The translations under genes and the position numbers were made by a program. Below, piece by piece: positions 18,701 to 25,774 of a DNA stretch of 64,000 nt; the first letter of the stretch is position 1, and each line of letters starts with the position of its first letter. The DNA is from Paractinoplanes brasiliensis. Lineage in GTDB: Bacteria; Actinomycetota; Actinomycetes; Mycobacteriales; Micromonosporaceae. Location: assembly GCF_004362215.1 (NCBI RefSeq), contig NZ_SNWR01000001.1:496001-560000 (forward strand). Reading direction: 5' to 3'. The notes beneath the pieces were generated by a model. The model did no database searches. It had not been told where the DNA came from and worked only from the letters and a program-made list of their open reading frames with translations.

Positions 18701-19209
18701 GCCCGGTAGGCCTCGGCGAGCTGACGCTGGAAGACGCCGAACGACCAGCCGTCGAAGGCGATGTGGTGGAACGTCAGCTGAAGCCAGTGGGTCTCCGCGC
18801 CCAGCCGGAACAGGTGCGCCCGGACCATCGGACCGGCGGCGAGGTCGAAGGGGCGTCGCGCGTCCTGGTCGATCAGCGCCCGGGCAGCGCCCTCCCCGGC
18901 CGTGGAGAGGTCGGTCACCGGGCACGGCAGGTCCCGGCTCGCCAGCACCCGCTGGCGGGGGCCGTCGGGGCCCTCCTCGAAGACGGTGAACAGCACGTCG
19001 TGCCGGTCGGCCACCGCGCGCAGGGCACCGATCAGGCGGCCGGCGTCCAGCGGGCCGGTGAGGCGCAGGACGACCGGCATGGTGAACACCGGCCGGCCCG
19101 CCAGCCAGCGGTCGAGGAACCACAGCCGTTGCTGGCCGTGCGACAGCGGACCCCGTTGTGCCGTACGGGGGCGTAATGCCGCGGCGGCGGATGCGTGGAG
19201 GCTTCCCAT
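12724..19209 (-). CDS. Non-ribosomal peptide synthetase, modules 1 and 2 (C-A-T-C-A-T)
   Basis: 2,161 residues. The ATG at 19209 follows a GAAGGGA ribosome site. Domains: C 20-450 (HHIAFDG near 148), A 470-965 (TSGSTGRPKG near 615), T 979-1050 (LGGDSI near 1013), C 1079-1507 (HHAIFDG near 1214), A 1551-2040, T 2054-2120. The first C domain starts with an LCL-like SHGQQRLWFL motif and must receive a donor from another protein; the free A and T proteins at 20728-22504 are the natural source. Module 1 pocket DFWSVGMVH is close to the threonine code DFWNIGMVH. Module 2 pocket DNFHFTCTF matches no code I know. It lacks TE and E domains and is followed after 8 bp by the next synthetase, so the two should be co-transcribed and act in series. 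Confidence 0.96.
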   Translation of the reverse strand: MGSLHASAAAALRPRTAQRGPLSHGQQRLWFLDRWLAGRPVFTMPVVLRLTGPLDAGRLIGALRAVADRHDVLFTVFEEGPDGPRQRVLASRDLPCPVTDLSTAGEGAARALIDQDARRPFDLAAGPMVRAHLFRLGAETHWLQLTFHHIAFDGWSFGVFQRQLAEAYRAGADPGEPLEVQYADYALWQRETLTGEATDRALQAWTRALAGAPDVLDLGADRPRPAELSYRGRTDRFALPGIPVTALEKFAAGEGVTPYVALLASFQALVARHAGRDDIVLGSPTAGRGPAALDEMVGFFADSLVIRTTLDGDPTFRQLVTRTRAGVLDALSRSRVPFDLAVNHLRPARDLSFNPVVQVVFGLHEEDAAETLADGVGIERTAVDTGTAKYDLTWSVYRGANGLRLDVEYATDLFDAATVRTFVSHWETLLQGVVADPDVPLSRIELASGDEAERLRRWAGQERPSPTGTVHDLVARAAAARPDAVAITCAGETLTYAELDRRSTALARRLRAMGVRPEDCVGVCMTRSPEMVVACLAILRAGGVYVPLDTAFPADRMAFMLREVGAGIVLVHPPTAGVVPDGPWRVAGVGELDDEGTDADALPEVGPGNGCYVIFTSGSTGRPKGTTVTHGNVLGLLDGVRERLPFGPDDVWTFFHSFAFDFSVWEVWGALTTGGRLVVVPYDVSRDADAFHRLVRDERVTILSQTPSAFRQFETADDQAGGELSLRAVVFGGEALHRPSVRRWAARHGYDVPLLVNMYGITETTVHVTYLALVEDDLDRDLTQIGQPLPGVVAQVLDRYGRPCPIGVTGEIHVGGAGLARGYTGRPGLTAERFGPDDRTGRPGRRLYRTGDLGRWNTRGGLEYAGRADSQVKVRGYRIETGEIEAVLGQHPRLLETAVIARAGADGQVDLAGYLVADGAAPTPDELREWLRRRLPDYMVPRHFVVLDVLPLTPQGKVDRRALPAPEAVRPELAQEYVPPQGPVEELLAEIWGEVLAVDRVGRHDNFFDLGGDSIRSIGVLGRARSNGLAFDLQDLFRSPTPAGLAELVRTAAPVAAADREPFAMLADRDRALLPDGVEDAYPMAELQVGMVYEMELNPERRAYHNLDGLRIVGPFDEERFREATARVVARHPILRTAFDLSGFSEPMQLVYSAAEMPFTVVDLRHLDEAARDEALDAYVLAERRRPFDHSRPLLLRFALHRLTDESFQWTLTEHHAIFDGWSLHSTISEIAEVYQRLLAGEDPVLTPPDSAYRDFIAAEREVLASEESRRFWLDRVGDRPDCRLPRRPADRPELVSGRAQPHEWRAHYPDQGYGAVETLLPEDLCDGLRDLARRCAVPLKAVLLAAHLKVMSLVTGTSDLLVGLTANGRLEEEGGAEVRGMFLNTVPFRIALPDGSWRDLIRAVFETERELLPHRRYPLGALQREVGGDPLFEVNFVHNHFHVLDRAFGPGLMRIEDGKIDSFATDRVEPTNFPLNVGMVRNPYSNRLLFGMDYHTDVLTPDQVLLYRDYYVRAMTEMVADPEAAHRSVPLLGEDERALLDSWNSLTADVPPTPVHRMVEARAAAAPHAVAVESGGTALTYRELNARANRAARRLRDLGVGPDVPVALCMDRSIATVTCLLAVLKAGGVYVPIEPDYPAERVEYMLTQTGAPLVLTTGGAVPEGPWQQLVADDGLWTDGDGGNLPGGAGPDHGCYVIFTSGSTGQPKGVVTRHRNVTELLHGGDFLTLGPTDTLLQLAPLSFDNSTFEVWAPLVGGARLVLAPAERYGPAEIAEWVAAAGVTVLHATASLFALLVDHEPATFDGLRRFLTGSETVSPGHVTRILQRCPDLELVNCWGPTETTTFSVCGVYRRGSVPAGALPLGSPLVNTQVWVLDEAGLPVPVGSAGELYVSGPCLARGYLGRPGLTAERFVPHPFRAGERLYRTGDRGRWSVDGLVEFLGRTDHMVKVRGYRVELGEVEAALREHPGIRECVVVTRPDGAAGVDLVGYLVADGGGLSSGEVRSWLGARLPAYMVPRLFVFLDALPLTPRAKVDRRALPEPEPVRPDVGQEYEAPQGPVEELLAEIWCRVLRVDRVGRHDNFFDLGGDSIRNIQLVGHARANGLTVGLQDLHRHPTVASLAEAVQPRGSVPKRARTSAFDLLSDCDRERLSARGPGGDAR
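13097..14129 (-). repeat. Adenylation-domain repeat, module 2 copy
   Basis: Partner of 9857-10889. Similarity is strongest from the A5 motif to the end of the A domain and weaker in the half holding the A4 pocket residues, as expected where the substrate pocket has diverged. Confidence 0.8.
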
Positions 19210-19422
19210 GATTCCCTTCCCGCTGATTTCAAAAAGGAGCTCGGCAGACTTTTGCCAAAGGGATCGGGAGCCAGGCTATGAAGCGCCGATCAAAGGGGTC
19301 AAGAGAGCGATGCAGCGACGATAGGAAAGTGATAGTCGCCGGAAGCCAATAGCAATTCCTTGGCCTGGACGTCCGGCCGCCCGGCATGGTTAAAATCGTC
19401 ACCGCTCGGGAAAGGAGCCGGC
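19210..19422. promoter_or_regulatory. Divergent intergenic region between synthetase and LmbU-like gene
   Basis: 213 bp between two divergent starts, so it should carry promoters for both the synthetase operon and the regulator. On the plus strand TAAAAT at 19391-19396 is a plausible -10 for the regulator, 26 bases before its ATG, but no good -35 is correctly spaced. The minus-strand promoter could not be placed. The region is distinctly more AT-rich than the flanking genes. Confidence 0.5.
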
Positions 19423-20061
19423 ATGCTCGACACCTCGGCATTGGTGACCCGGCGGGGCCTCGTCCTGCCGGACCGGATGCCGTTCGACAAGTGGCTCGGA
19501 CTCGGCGGCCATCTCTCCGATTTGTACACGTCATCGGCGTGGTGCCTCGGGGACTGGCTCATCTACGGGGAGACCGCGTTCAGCGGCCGGTATCAGGACG
19601 CGGTGAAACTCACCTCGCTGGACTACCAGACCCTGCGCAACCACGCGTGGGTGGCGCGGCGCTTTCCGATGGCTCGCCGCCGCGAGGGGCTGAGCTTCAC
19701 CCACCACGCCGAGGTGGCCGCCCTCGTCCCGCCCGAGCAGGAGTTCTGGCTGCGCAAGGCGGAGGAGCACGGGTGGTCGGCGAAACGTCTGCGCCGCGAG
19801 GTGAAGGACAGCATCCTGCAGCGGGCCGCCGACGCCGGCCGCGCGGCTCGGGGCGCCACCGTCGTGCTCAACATGTCGATCCCGGTCGAGCGGCTGGAGT
19901 CCTTTCAGGAGGCGGCCGGCAGGCTCGGCCTTTCCTTGGCGACCTGGGCGGAACGGGCGCTGGCCAGCGCCGCGGCCCAGGCGTTCGACGAGCACCAGCG
20001 GGCGGTCGCGCTCACCCCCACGAGGTCACCGCACGCAACAGGCCGGCGGAGGCGTCCGTGA
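19423..20061 (+). CDS. LmbU/NovE/HrmB-family cluster regulator
   Basis: 212 residues. The ATG at 19423 follows AAAGGAG by 5 bases; an upstream in-frame ATG at 19360 has no ribosome site. The N-terminal half has the family hallmarks: an LVTRRGLVLP start, WCLGDWLIYGE, then LDYQTLRNHAWVARRF and LSFTHHAEVAAL. Known relatives (LmbU of lincomycin, NovE of novobiocin, HrmB of hormaomycin) are DNA-binding activators in actinomycete biosynthetic clusters. Its place divergent from the synthetase makes it the probable pathway-specific activator. Its 3' end overlaps the convergent thioesterase gene by 50 bp, so the two mRNAs would be antisense there. Family assignment is from recognised motifs; the target promoters are inferred. 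Confidence 0.88.
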   Translation: MLDTSALVTRRGLVLPDRMPFDKWLGLGGHLSDLYTSSAWCLGDWLIYGETAFSGRYQDAVKLTSLDYQTLRNHAWVARRFPMARRREGLSFTHHAEVAALVPPEQEFWLRKAEEHGWSAKRLRREVKDSILQRAADAGRAARGATVVLNMSIPVERLESFQEAAGRLGLSLATWAERALASAAAQAFDEHQRAVALTPTRSPHATGRRRRP

Positions 20062-20731
20062 AGTCGTGGTGCCCGCCGTCGACGACCTGGAACTCGACCG
20101 ACTCCGCATAGTCGCGCCACCCCCGCAGGTCGTCGAGGCTCACCTCGTCGTCGTCCCGCCAGTGCAGGACGACGATGGGGAACCCGACGGCGATCGGCTC
20201 CTTCCGGCGGTACTCGCGCGCCGCGTCGAGATCGCGCAGCAGCACCGACATCCCCATCCGGACCATGTCCGGCCATGGCTCGAGTCCACGGCGCCGCATG
20301 ACCGATTCCAGCTCGGCGCGCAACTCGGGCTCGGTCATGGTGAGCATTCGATCGCGTGCGGCGTCGTGCGGGGCGACCTGCCCCGACACGTACAGGCACA
20401 TCGGTTGGGGCAGGCCACGGTCGCGGAGAAGGACGGCCGCCTCGAAGGCCGGCAGCACTCCGGCGCAGTGCCCGAAGAAGGCGTACGGGCGATCGAGTGC
20501 CGACGCCAGCCCGTCGACCAGGCCGGCGGCCAGCCGCCGGTAGGTGCCGTAGTGGGGTTCGGCCAGCCGGTTCTCGCGGCCGGGGAACTGCACCGGGCAG
20601 ATCTCGACGTCGCCCACCGTGTGCGGCCAGGCCCGGAAGGCCGAGGCCCCGGCCCCGGAGTACGGAAAGCAGAAGAGCCGGGCCCGGGAGCCGCCGGCCG
20701 GGGGCCGGACGAGCCAGGAACCGGCCGTCAC
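20012..20731 (-). CDS. Type II thioesterase with Cys nucleophile
   Basis: 239 residues from a GTG at 20731 that overlaps the carrier-protein stop (GTGA). The fold is that of editing thioesterases: FCFPYSGAGASAFRAW near the N-terminus, PVQFPGRE, the nucleophile elbow GHCAG and a C-terminal GGHHDF with the catalytic histidine near 221. The usual elbow is GHSMG; here codon 89 is TGC, giving Cys. Type II thioesterases remove wrong or stalled acyl groups from carrier domains. The last gene of the A-T-TE operon is a fitting place for clearing the free carrier or the synthetase. Cys can serve as nucleophile in a few alpha/beta-hydrolases and may change hydrolysis against transfer; that is inference. 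Confidence 0.92.
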   Translation of the reverse strand: MTAGSWLVRPPAGGSRARLFCFPYSGAGASAFRAWPHTVGDVEICPVQFPGRENRLAEPHYGTYRRLAAGLVDGLASALDRPYAFFGHCAGVLPAFEAAVLLRDRGLPQPMCLYVSGQVAPHDAARDRMLTMTEPELRAELESVMRRRGLEPWPDMVRMGMSVLLRDLDAAREYRRKEPIAVGFPIVVLHWRDDDEVSLDDLRGWRDYAESVEFQVVDGGHHDFTDASAGLLRAVTSWG

Positions 20732-20976
20732 GGCAGCGACTCCATATAGGCGGATATCGACGCCACCGTCGGATTGAGGTACATCTCGTCCATCGGTATT
20801 TCGAAGCCCATTTCGTCGATGTAGGCCCGCTGAATCCGGGCCATGATCACGGAATGGCCGCCGAGGGCGAAGAAGTCCTGTTCCGGCGTTATATCGGAAC
20901 GCTCCAGCTCGCGGCACCAGATGGCGCGCACCTCATCCACGAACACCTTGTTCCTTTCGCCTGTCCCGGAGGACAT
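20728..20976 (-). CDS. Free-standing peptidyl carrier protein
   Basis: 82 residues with an FFALGGHSVI phosphopantetheine motif near residues 36-45 and the usual four-helix carrier length. The ATG at 20976 overlaps the adenylation gene by 44 bp. A GTG at 20946 preceded by AAAGGA is an alternative start that would leave 72 residues. It lies between the adenylation enzyme and the thioesterase in an overlapping operon, which suggests it is loaded by the former and passes its aminoacyl group to the first C domain of the synthetase. A carrier for on-carrier modification of an amino acid is the other possibility, but no modifying enzyme adjoins it. Confidence 0.93.
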   Translation of the reverse strand: MSSGTGERNKVFVDEVRAIWCRELERSDITPEQDFFALGGHSVIMARIQRAYIDEMGFEIPMDEMYLNPTVASISAYMESLP

Positions 20977-22504
20977 CCAGCAATGCGAACCGGTCCGACT
21001 TCCCGTGCGGGCTCAGCGGGATCCGCTGGACGCTGACGAACTCGGCCGGCACCATGGTGCGCGGCAGCGTCTCCAGCAGCCGCGCGCCGAGCTCGTCGGA
21101 CGCCAGATCGCCGCCCTCCGGCACCACGAAGGCGATCAGCTCGGTGTCGCCGGAGTCGGTGGGGCTGCTCACCACGGCGGCCTGCCGGACCCCGGCCAGC
21201 CGGCTCAGCGCGCGCTCGACGTCGGCCGGGTCGATGCGCATCCCCCGCACCTTCACCTGCGCGTCGATCCGCCCGGCGACGACCAGATCGCCGTCCGCAT
21301 TGACGTAGCCACGGTCGCCGGTGCGGTACAGCCGCCGCGGCACCCCGTCGACCTCGACCGTCGTGAAGCGCGCCGACTCCGGCCCGGCGCCGTTGAGGTA
21401 GCCCGCGCCGACTCCCGCACCGGAGATGCCGATCTCGCCGTGCTCCCCCGCCTCGACCCCGCGCATCCCCTCGTCGAGAACGTGGATGTCGATGTTGTGC
21501 ACGGGCCGGCCGACCGGTGCGATCTCGTGGTCGCCGGGCCGGTAGCCGGCCATGTCGAAGGAGGTGGCGACGTCCGTGCACTCGGCCACGCCGTACTGGT
21601 GAAGCAGGACGCAACCGGTCACGTTCCGAAGCCTCTCGGCGTGCAGCGGCTCCCCGCCGAACAGGATGTGATCCAGTCCGCTGAGGGCAGTCCCGCCGGA
21701 CGCCTGCTCCCAGTCCGCGAGCACGTAGAGGGTGCTCGACGCGCAGTGCACCGTGCGGATGTCGTGGCGCTCCAGCATGCGGTAGGTCAAGGCGGGGTCG
21801 AAATTGCGGCTGGCGATCAGGTACTGCGTGGCGCCGCAGAACAGCGGCGTCATCAGGCTGCGCTGGGACAGATCGAACCCGAACGCGCTGACCACCAGGT
21901 TGTTCGACCCACGGCGCAGCCCGAAGTCGTCCTGGAGCCAGTTGAGCAGGTTGAACCAGCCCTCGTGGCGTACGGCGGTCAGCTTCGGGATGCCGGTCGA
22001 CCCGGACGTGAAGATCGCGTAGCACAGGTCATCACCGGTGACCGTGACATCCGGCGCTGTCGCGGGGCGGCCTTCGAGGTCCTTCCGCAACGCTTCCAGG
22101 TCGACGATCTCCACCCCCGCGGACGCCACCAGCTCCGCCGTCACCGGGGAGGCCACGATCAGGGCGAGATCGGGAACCTGCCCCAGCAGCAGCCGCAGCC
22201 GCTCCGACGGGTAGTTGGGGTCGAGCGGCACGTAGGCCGCACCGGCCTTGAGCGCACCGAGGATGGCGACGAGAAGATCGACCGAGTACCTGAGGCAGAC
22301 CCCGACCAGGGCGCCCCGGCCGTACCCCCGCGAGACGAGGAGGTTGGCGAATCGGTTGGCCCTGGCATCCAGTTCCCCGTACGTCACCTGTTCCCCGCCG
22401 CAGACGACAGCGACCGCCTCCGGCCTGGCCCCGGCGTACGCCTCGAACCGCCTGTGCACCACGGGTGCCGCCGGCAGGGACACCCGCTTCCCGTGCAGAA
22501 TCAC
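20933..22504 (-). CDS. Free-standing adenylation enzyme
   Basis: 523 residues from a GTG at 22504, chosen because residues upstream of it show no family similarity; a GTG a few codons in is possible. It is a complete A domain: TYGELDARANRFA, IFTSGSTGIPK, YRTGDRGYVNADG, and a C-terminal subdomain with VKVRGMRIDPADVE and the GKSDR lysine. Pocket residues by alignment to GrsA are D L R H L G Q D V, with the A4 region reading FDLSQRS. Asp235 is kept, so an alpha-amino acid is likely; polar Arg239, His278 and Asp330 suggest a polar side chain. I recognise no matching code. It probably charges the adjacent carrier and supplies the starter unit. Confidence 0.93.
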   Translation of the reverse strand: MILHGKRVSLPAAPVVHRRFEAYAGARPEAVAVVCGGEQVTYGELDARANRFANLLVSRGYGRGALVGVCLRYSVDLLVAILGALKAGAAYVPLDPNYPSERLRLLLGQVPDLALIVASPVTAELVASAGVEIVDLEALRKDLEGRPATAPDVTVTGDDLCYAIFTSGSTGIPKLTAVRHEGWFNLLNWLQDDFGLRRGSNNLVVSAFGFDLSQRSLMTPLFCGATQYLIASRNFDPALTYRMLERHDIRTVHCASSTLYVLADWEQASGGTALSGLDHILFGGEPLHAERLRNVTGCVLLHQYGVAECTDVATSFDMAGYRPGDHEIAPVGRPVHNIDIHVLDEGMRGVEAGEHGEIGISGAGVGAGYLNGAGPESARFTTVEVDGVPRRLYRTGDRGYVNADGDLVVAGRIDAQVKVRGMRIDPADVERALSRLAGVRQAAVVSSPTDSGDTELIAFVVPEGGDLASDELGARLLETLPRTMVPAEFVSVQRIPLSPHGKSDRFALLDVLRDRRKEQGVRG

Positions 22505-22800
22505 GATCCCACCCGCCTGTCTTGTTGGCGAGACATCCGAGATGAACGCTAGGCCCGGCCAGGCGCCGCGACCAGAACCACGGCGCCGCCGCGTCCGCCC
22601 ACCGTCACAGATCTGTTCACCGGCGCCCGCCTGTGCGACCATGCCTGGCCGCCCGCCCCGGACATGGTCGGCCGGTTCCCGTCACCTCCCTGCCGGTCAA
22701 GGGCACGGCCGGCCGCGACCGAGGACATTGTGCGAGCCGTTCCGGCGCGAGTCGGCCCGGCGGCGGCATCGCCGGTGCTCGGTTCGATAGATTCACCTTC
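22505..22800. promoter_or_regulatory. Divergent intergenic region, A-T-TE operon and kinase
   Basis: 296 bp without a gene. On the plus strand TAGATT (22788-22793) ends 7 bases before the kinase ATG, which has no ribosome site, so leaderless transcription starting at the A of ATG is plausible. On the minus strand TAGCGT (22551-22546) could be a -10 for the adenylation operon, with a poor -35 (TGGTCG). Nothing else stands out. Confidence 0.4.
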
Positions 22801-24642
22801 ATGAGCGAGGGCATCGGCGGTACGGGCTCGGGGCGGCTCGTCGCAGGGCGTTACCGGTTGGGCCGGATGCTCGGCCGCGGTGGCATGGGCGCGGTATGGC
22901 AGGCCGAGGACACCCTGCTCGCCCGGCAGGTGGCGCTCAAGGAGGTGTGGCTGCCGTCGGCGGGTGACGATCCGATGGATCCGTCCGATCCGGTGGTGCG
23001 CCGGGTCATCCGGGAGGCGCAGGCGGCGGCCCGGCTGCGGCACCCGGGAATCATCACGGTCCACGATGTGATCGAGGAGTCCGGCCGTCCGTGGATCGTC
23101 ATGGAGCTGATCGATGGACGGTCCCTCGCCGACGTCATCGCCGCGCAGGGGCTGCTCAGTGAACGGCAGGCCGCGGAGGTGGGTCTCCAGGTCCTCGATG
23201 CGCTGCGTGCGGCGCACCGTGAGGGAGTGGCACACCGCGACGTCAAACCGGCGAACATCCTGCTTGCCGAGGGCCGGGTGGTGCTGACCGATTTCGGTAT
23301 CGCCACCATTTACGACGAGACCGCGCTGACCGCCACCGGCCAACTGGTCGGATCGCCCGCCTATCTGGCGCCGGAGCGGATCAACGGGATGCCCGCCACC
23401 GCCGCGTCCGATCTGTGGTCCCTCGGGGTGACGTTGTACACCGCCGTCACCGGAGCACCGCCGTTCCAGCGCGACAGCACCCCGGCCACGATGATGGCGG
23501 TCCTCGAACATCGCCCTGCCACACCGGCCCACGCCGGACGGTTGTGGCCGCTGATCAAGGGCCTGCTGGACAAGGACCCCGCCCGCCGGCTGAACCTCGA
23601 GCAGGCCCGCACGCTGCTGCACACCGCCATCCACATGCTCGACGAATCCGACCGCGCCGGCACCAGCCCACGTCCACGCGTACGCCTGCCTTTCCTGCGG
23701 CGCAACGTCGACGATCCGAACACCTCCGGCCTACCGCCCACAGCAGTCGCGCCGGCGCCGACACTCGCCGCCGCGACCCGACCGAACCTCGGCGAAGCGA
23801 CCGCGACCACCGGTGCCGGCGGTGACGGCATCGAGCCGGGCGCATCCTCGCCCACGGTCACCGGCCCAGGGGCGGCCGAGACCCCGCCGACCACCGCCAC
23901 GCCTCTGCCGGCCCACCCCGGACCGGCCACCGGCACACGCCGCCGGTGGAAGCCCGCCGCGGGTGTCGCCGCCGCCGTCATTGTCGTCCTCGCACTCACC
24001 GGCACCCTCCTGAAGATCTACTACCCCGACCTGATCAACGCGAGCGCCGACACGACCACCGGCCCTCCCGGCGACTCCGAGGCGGCGAACAAGACGACAT
24101 CATCGGCTGCCTCCCCGTCCGCCACCGGCACCGGGCAGCCGACGCCGTCGGCAGACACCGGCAATGCCGCAGGGCCTGCGGCACCCGACGACGCCGCCAT
24201 CGACGTCTGCCTGATCGGCACCTGGCAGTCAGTGGCCTTCAGCAAGAAACTCAAGATCCGGACCGAGGTCTTCTCGGTCACCGGAGCCAAGGATGTCATC
24301 AGACGGATCCGGCCGGACGGCACATCCACCGACGACTACGCCCGTGCCACGCCGCTGACCGCCACTGTGAACGGCAACAAGTACGCCGAAACCATCCGCG
24401 GCACCCGCGACCAGCGGGCGAGCACCGACAACGGGGTCCTCACCCTCGACGGGATCGTCAGCCGGCAGACCCTGGAGATCACCGAGAACAGCGAACAACT
24501 CCCGGTCACCGTCTACCCGAAGCAATCCGAGGCATACCCGTACACCTGCTCCGCCGACGATCTCGCCCTCAACGACGGCACCACCTACGAAACCTACCGA
24601 CGCCTCGGCACCGATCCCGACCTGAAAGTCCCGACCACCTGA
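22801..24642 (+). CDS. PknB-type Ser/Thr protein kinase with extracellular domain
   Basis: 613 residues. Kinase domain about 17-280: glycine loop GRGGMGAVW, ATP lysine 47 in VALKEV, catalytic Asp147 in HRDVKPAN, DFG Asp164, and DLWSLGVTLY. A Pro/Thr/Ala-rich linker follows, then one membrane segment (about 386-405) and an outer C-terminal domain of about 200 residues with a Thr/Ser-rich start and no PASTA repeats. The architecture is that of actinobacterial receptor kinases. The ligand is unknown, as I do not recognise the outer domain. It is divergent from the adenylation operon, so it may mark the edge of the peptide cluster or signal to it; no direct link is visible. An upstream in-frame ATG at 22633 was rejected as unlike any kinase N-terminus. 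Confidence 0.94.
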   Translation: MSEGIGGTGSGRLVAGRYRLGRMLGRGGMGAVWQAEDTLLARQVALKEVWLPSAGDDPMDPSDPVVRRVIREAQAAARLRHPGIITVHDVIEESGRPWIVMELIDGRSLADVIAAQGLLSERQAAEVGLQVLDALRAAHREGVAHRDVKPANILLAEGRVVLTDFGIATIYDETALTATGQLVGSPAYLAPERINGMPATAASDLWSLGVTLYTAVTGAPPFQRDSTPATMMAVLEHRPATPAHAGRLWPLIKGLLDKDPARRLNLEQARTLLHTAIHMLDESDRAGTSPRPRVRLPFLRRNVDDPNTSGLPPTAVAPAPTLAAATRPNLGEATATTGAGGDGIEPGASSPTVTGPGAAETPPTTATPLPAHPGPATGTRRRWKPAAGVAAAVIVVLALTGTLLKIYYPDLINASADTTTGPPGDSEAANKTTSSAASPSATGTGQPTPSADTGNAAGPAAPDDAAIDVCLIGTWQSVAFSKKLKIRTEVFSVTGAKDVIRRIRPDGTSTDDYARATPLTATVNGNKYAETIRGTRDQRASTDNGVLTLDGIVSRQTLEITENSEQLPVTVYPKQSEAYPYTCSADDLALNDGTTYETYRRLGTDPDLKVPTT

Positions 24643-24723
24643 GTCACCGACGGCAACGTGCCCTTGTGGGTGGTGAGATCCCGTGCCGGGTCGCCACCAC
24701 GGCGAATTCCCTTGCGGTTGTTG

Positions 24724-24744
24724 CACATGCCGTAGCGGCATGTG
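24724..24744. promoter_or_regulatory. 9-bp perfect inverted repeat upstream of MerR gene
   Basis: CACATGCCG-TAG-CGGCATGTG lies 41 bases before the MerR start. Perfect 9-bp arms with a 3-base centre suit a dimeric regulator, and MerR proteins commonly bind dyads in their own promoters. A small hairpin in the leader is the alternative. Confidence 0.5.
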
Positions 24745-24784
24745 GTGAGGTCGGGGTACCACAGCACGAAAGGCTCTGTCTGCG

Positions 24785-25675
24785 ATGTACCCCTCCCTCA
24801 CGCCTCCCCGGCAGGTCAAGATCGGTGATGCCGCTGCGTTCGCCGGGGTCACCCCACGCGCCATCCGCCACTACCACGCGATCGGTCTGCTGCCGGAGCC
24901 CGAACGCGGCGGGGACGGCCGCCGCCGCTACGGCTATGACGACATGACCCGCCTGCTGTGGATCCGCAAGATGGCTGATGCCGGTATCAGCCTGGACGAC
25001 ATGCGGGCCGCCTTCGGCGAAGCCCGGGACGAAGCTGGAGACGAAGCCCTGGACCGAGCCCCGGATATCGAGTCGGTCCTGAGCAGGCTGGAAGAAACCT
25101 TGGCGACGCAGGAGGCCGCCATCAAACGTCGGCGCGCGGCTGTCCAGCGCCTGCGGGCGGTGGGCAGCCCGCTGGGGCTGCTCTCCGAACTGGTCACGGA
25201 CCGGCTCAGCCACCTGCCCCCGGGCGCGTTGCGCCCCTCAGATCTGGACGCCCTGCTGGTCACGGAACGGATCTTCGGGCCGCTGGGCGCCGCCATCCAG
25301 GCCGGCAGGTTCATAGTGCTGGCCACCCACCCCGGCCTGCAGGCCGAGGAGGACCGTCTTGAGGCGGCCGAGGCCGCCCTCGACGACGGCGTCGAACCCG
25401 ACGACCCGCGCGTCGAAGAGCTCGCCGTACAGCGCTGCGCTCACGAGATGGCCGTGGATCAGGCAATTGAGGCAGCCGGTCTCGACGCGGCCGAGGAGAA
25501 GATCTTCGAGATCTACGACGCCGGCCTGAAAGGGGAGGAGGGCACAGAGATGAGTGCCGCCACAGCGATCACCAAGATGCCTTACGACTTCTCTCCTGCC
25601 CGGATGCGATGCGTGGAACTCGCCGGACGGCTCTTCGGCGAGGCCCTTGCCGACGCCCGCTCCGCGGACAGCTGA
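24785..25675 (+). CDS. MerR-family transcriptional regulator
   Basis: 296 residues. The N-terminal winged helix is clear: VKIGDAAAFAGVTPRAIRHY, then IGLLPEPERGGDGRRRY and DDMTRLLWIRKMADAGISLDD. A long coiled helix follows (about 95-130, rich in Glu/Arg/Ala) and then an effector half of about 160 residues that I cannot assign; it lacks the Cys ligands of metal-sensing MerR proteins. It is longer than metal-sensing members and closer in size to multidrug or TipA-like members. An inverted repeat just upstream may be its operator. AAAGG lies 11 bases before the ATG. No obvious target gene adjoins it on the same strand. Confidence 0.9.
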   Translation: MYPSLTPPRQVKIGDAAAFAGVTPRAIRHYHAIGLLPEPERGGDGRRRYGYDDMTRLLWIRKMADAGISLDDMRAAFGEARDEAGDEALDRAPDIESVLSRLEETLATQEAAIKRRRAAVQRLRAVGSPLGLLSELVTDRLSHLPPGALRPSDLDALLVTERIFGPLGAAIQAGRFIVLATHPGLQAEEDRLEAAEAALDDGVEPDDPRVEELAVQRCAHEMAVDQAIEAAGLDAAEEKIFEIYDAGLKGEEGTEMSAATAITKMPYDFSPARMRCVELAGRLFGEALADARSADS

Positions 25676-25774
25676 TCGCCCGAGCCTGGCACTGACGTGA
25701 CCCGACAACCGGTCGCGTTCATCCGCACGTGACCGACCACCGGACCGTAGTGGACGCGCGCACAGTCGGGATGC

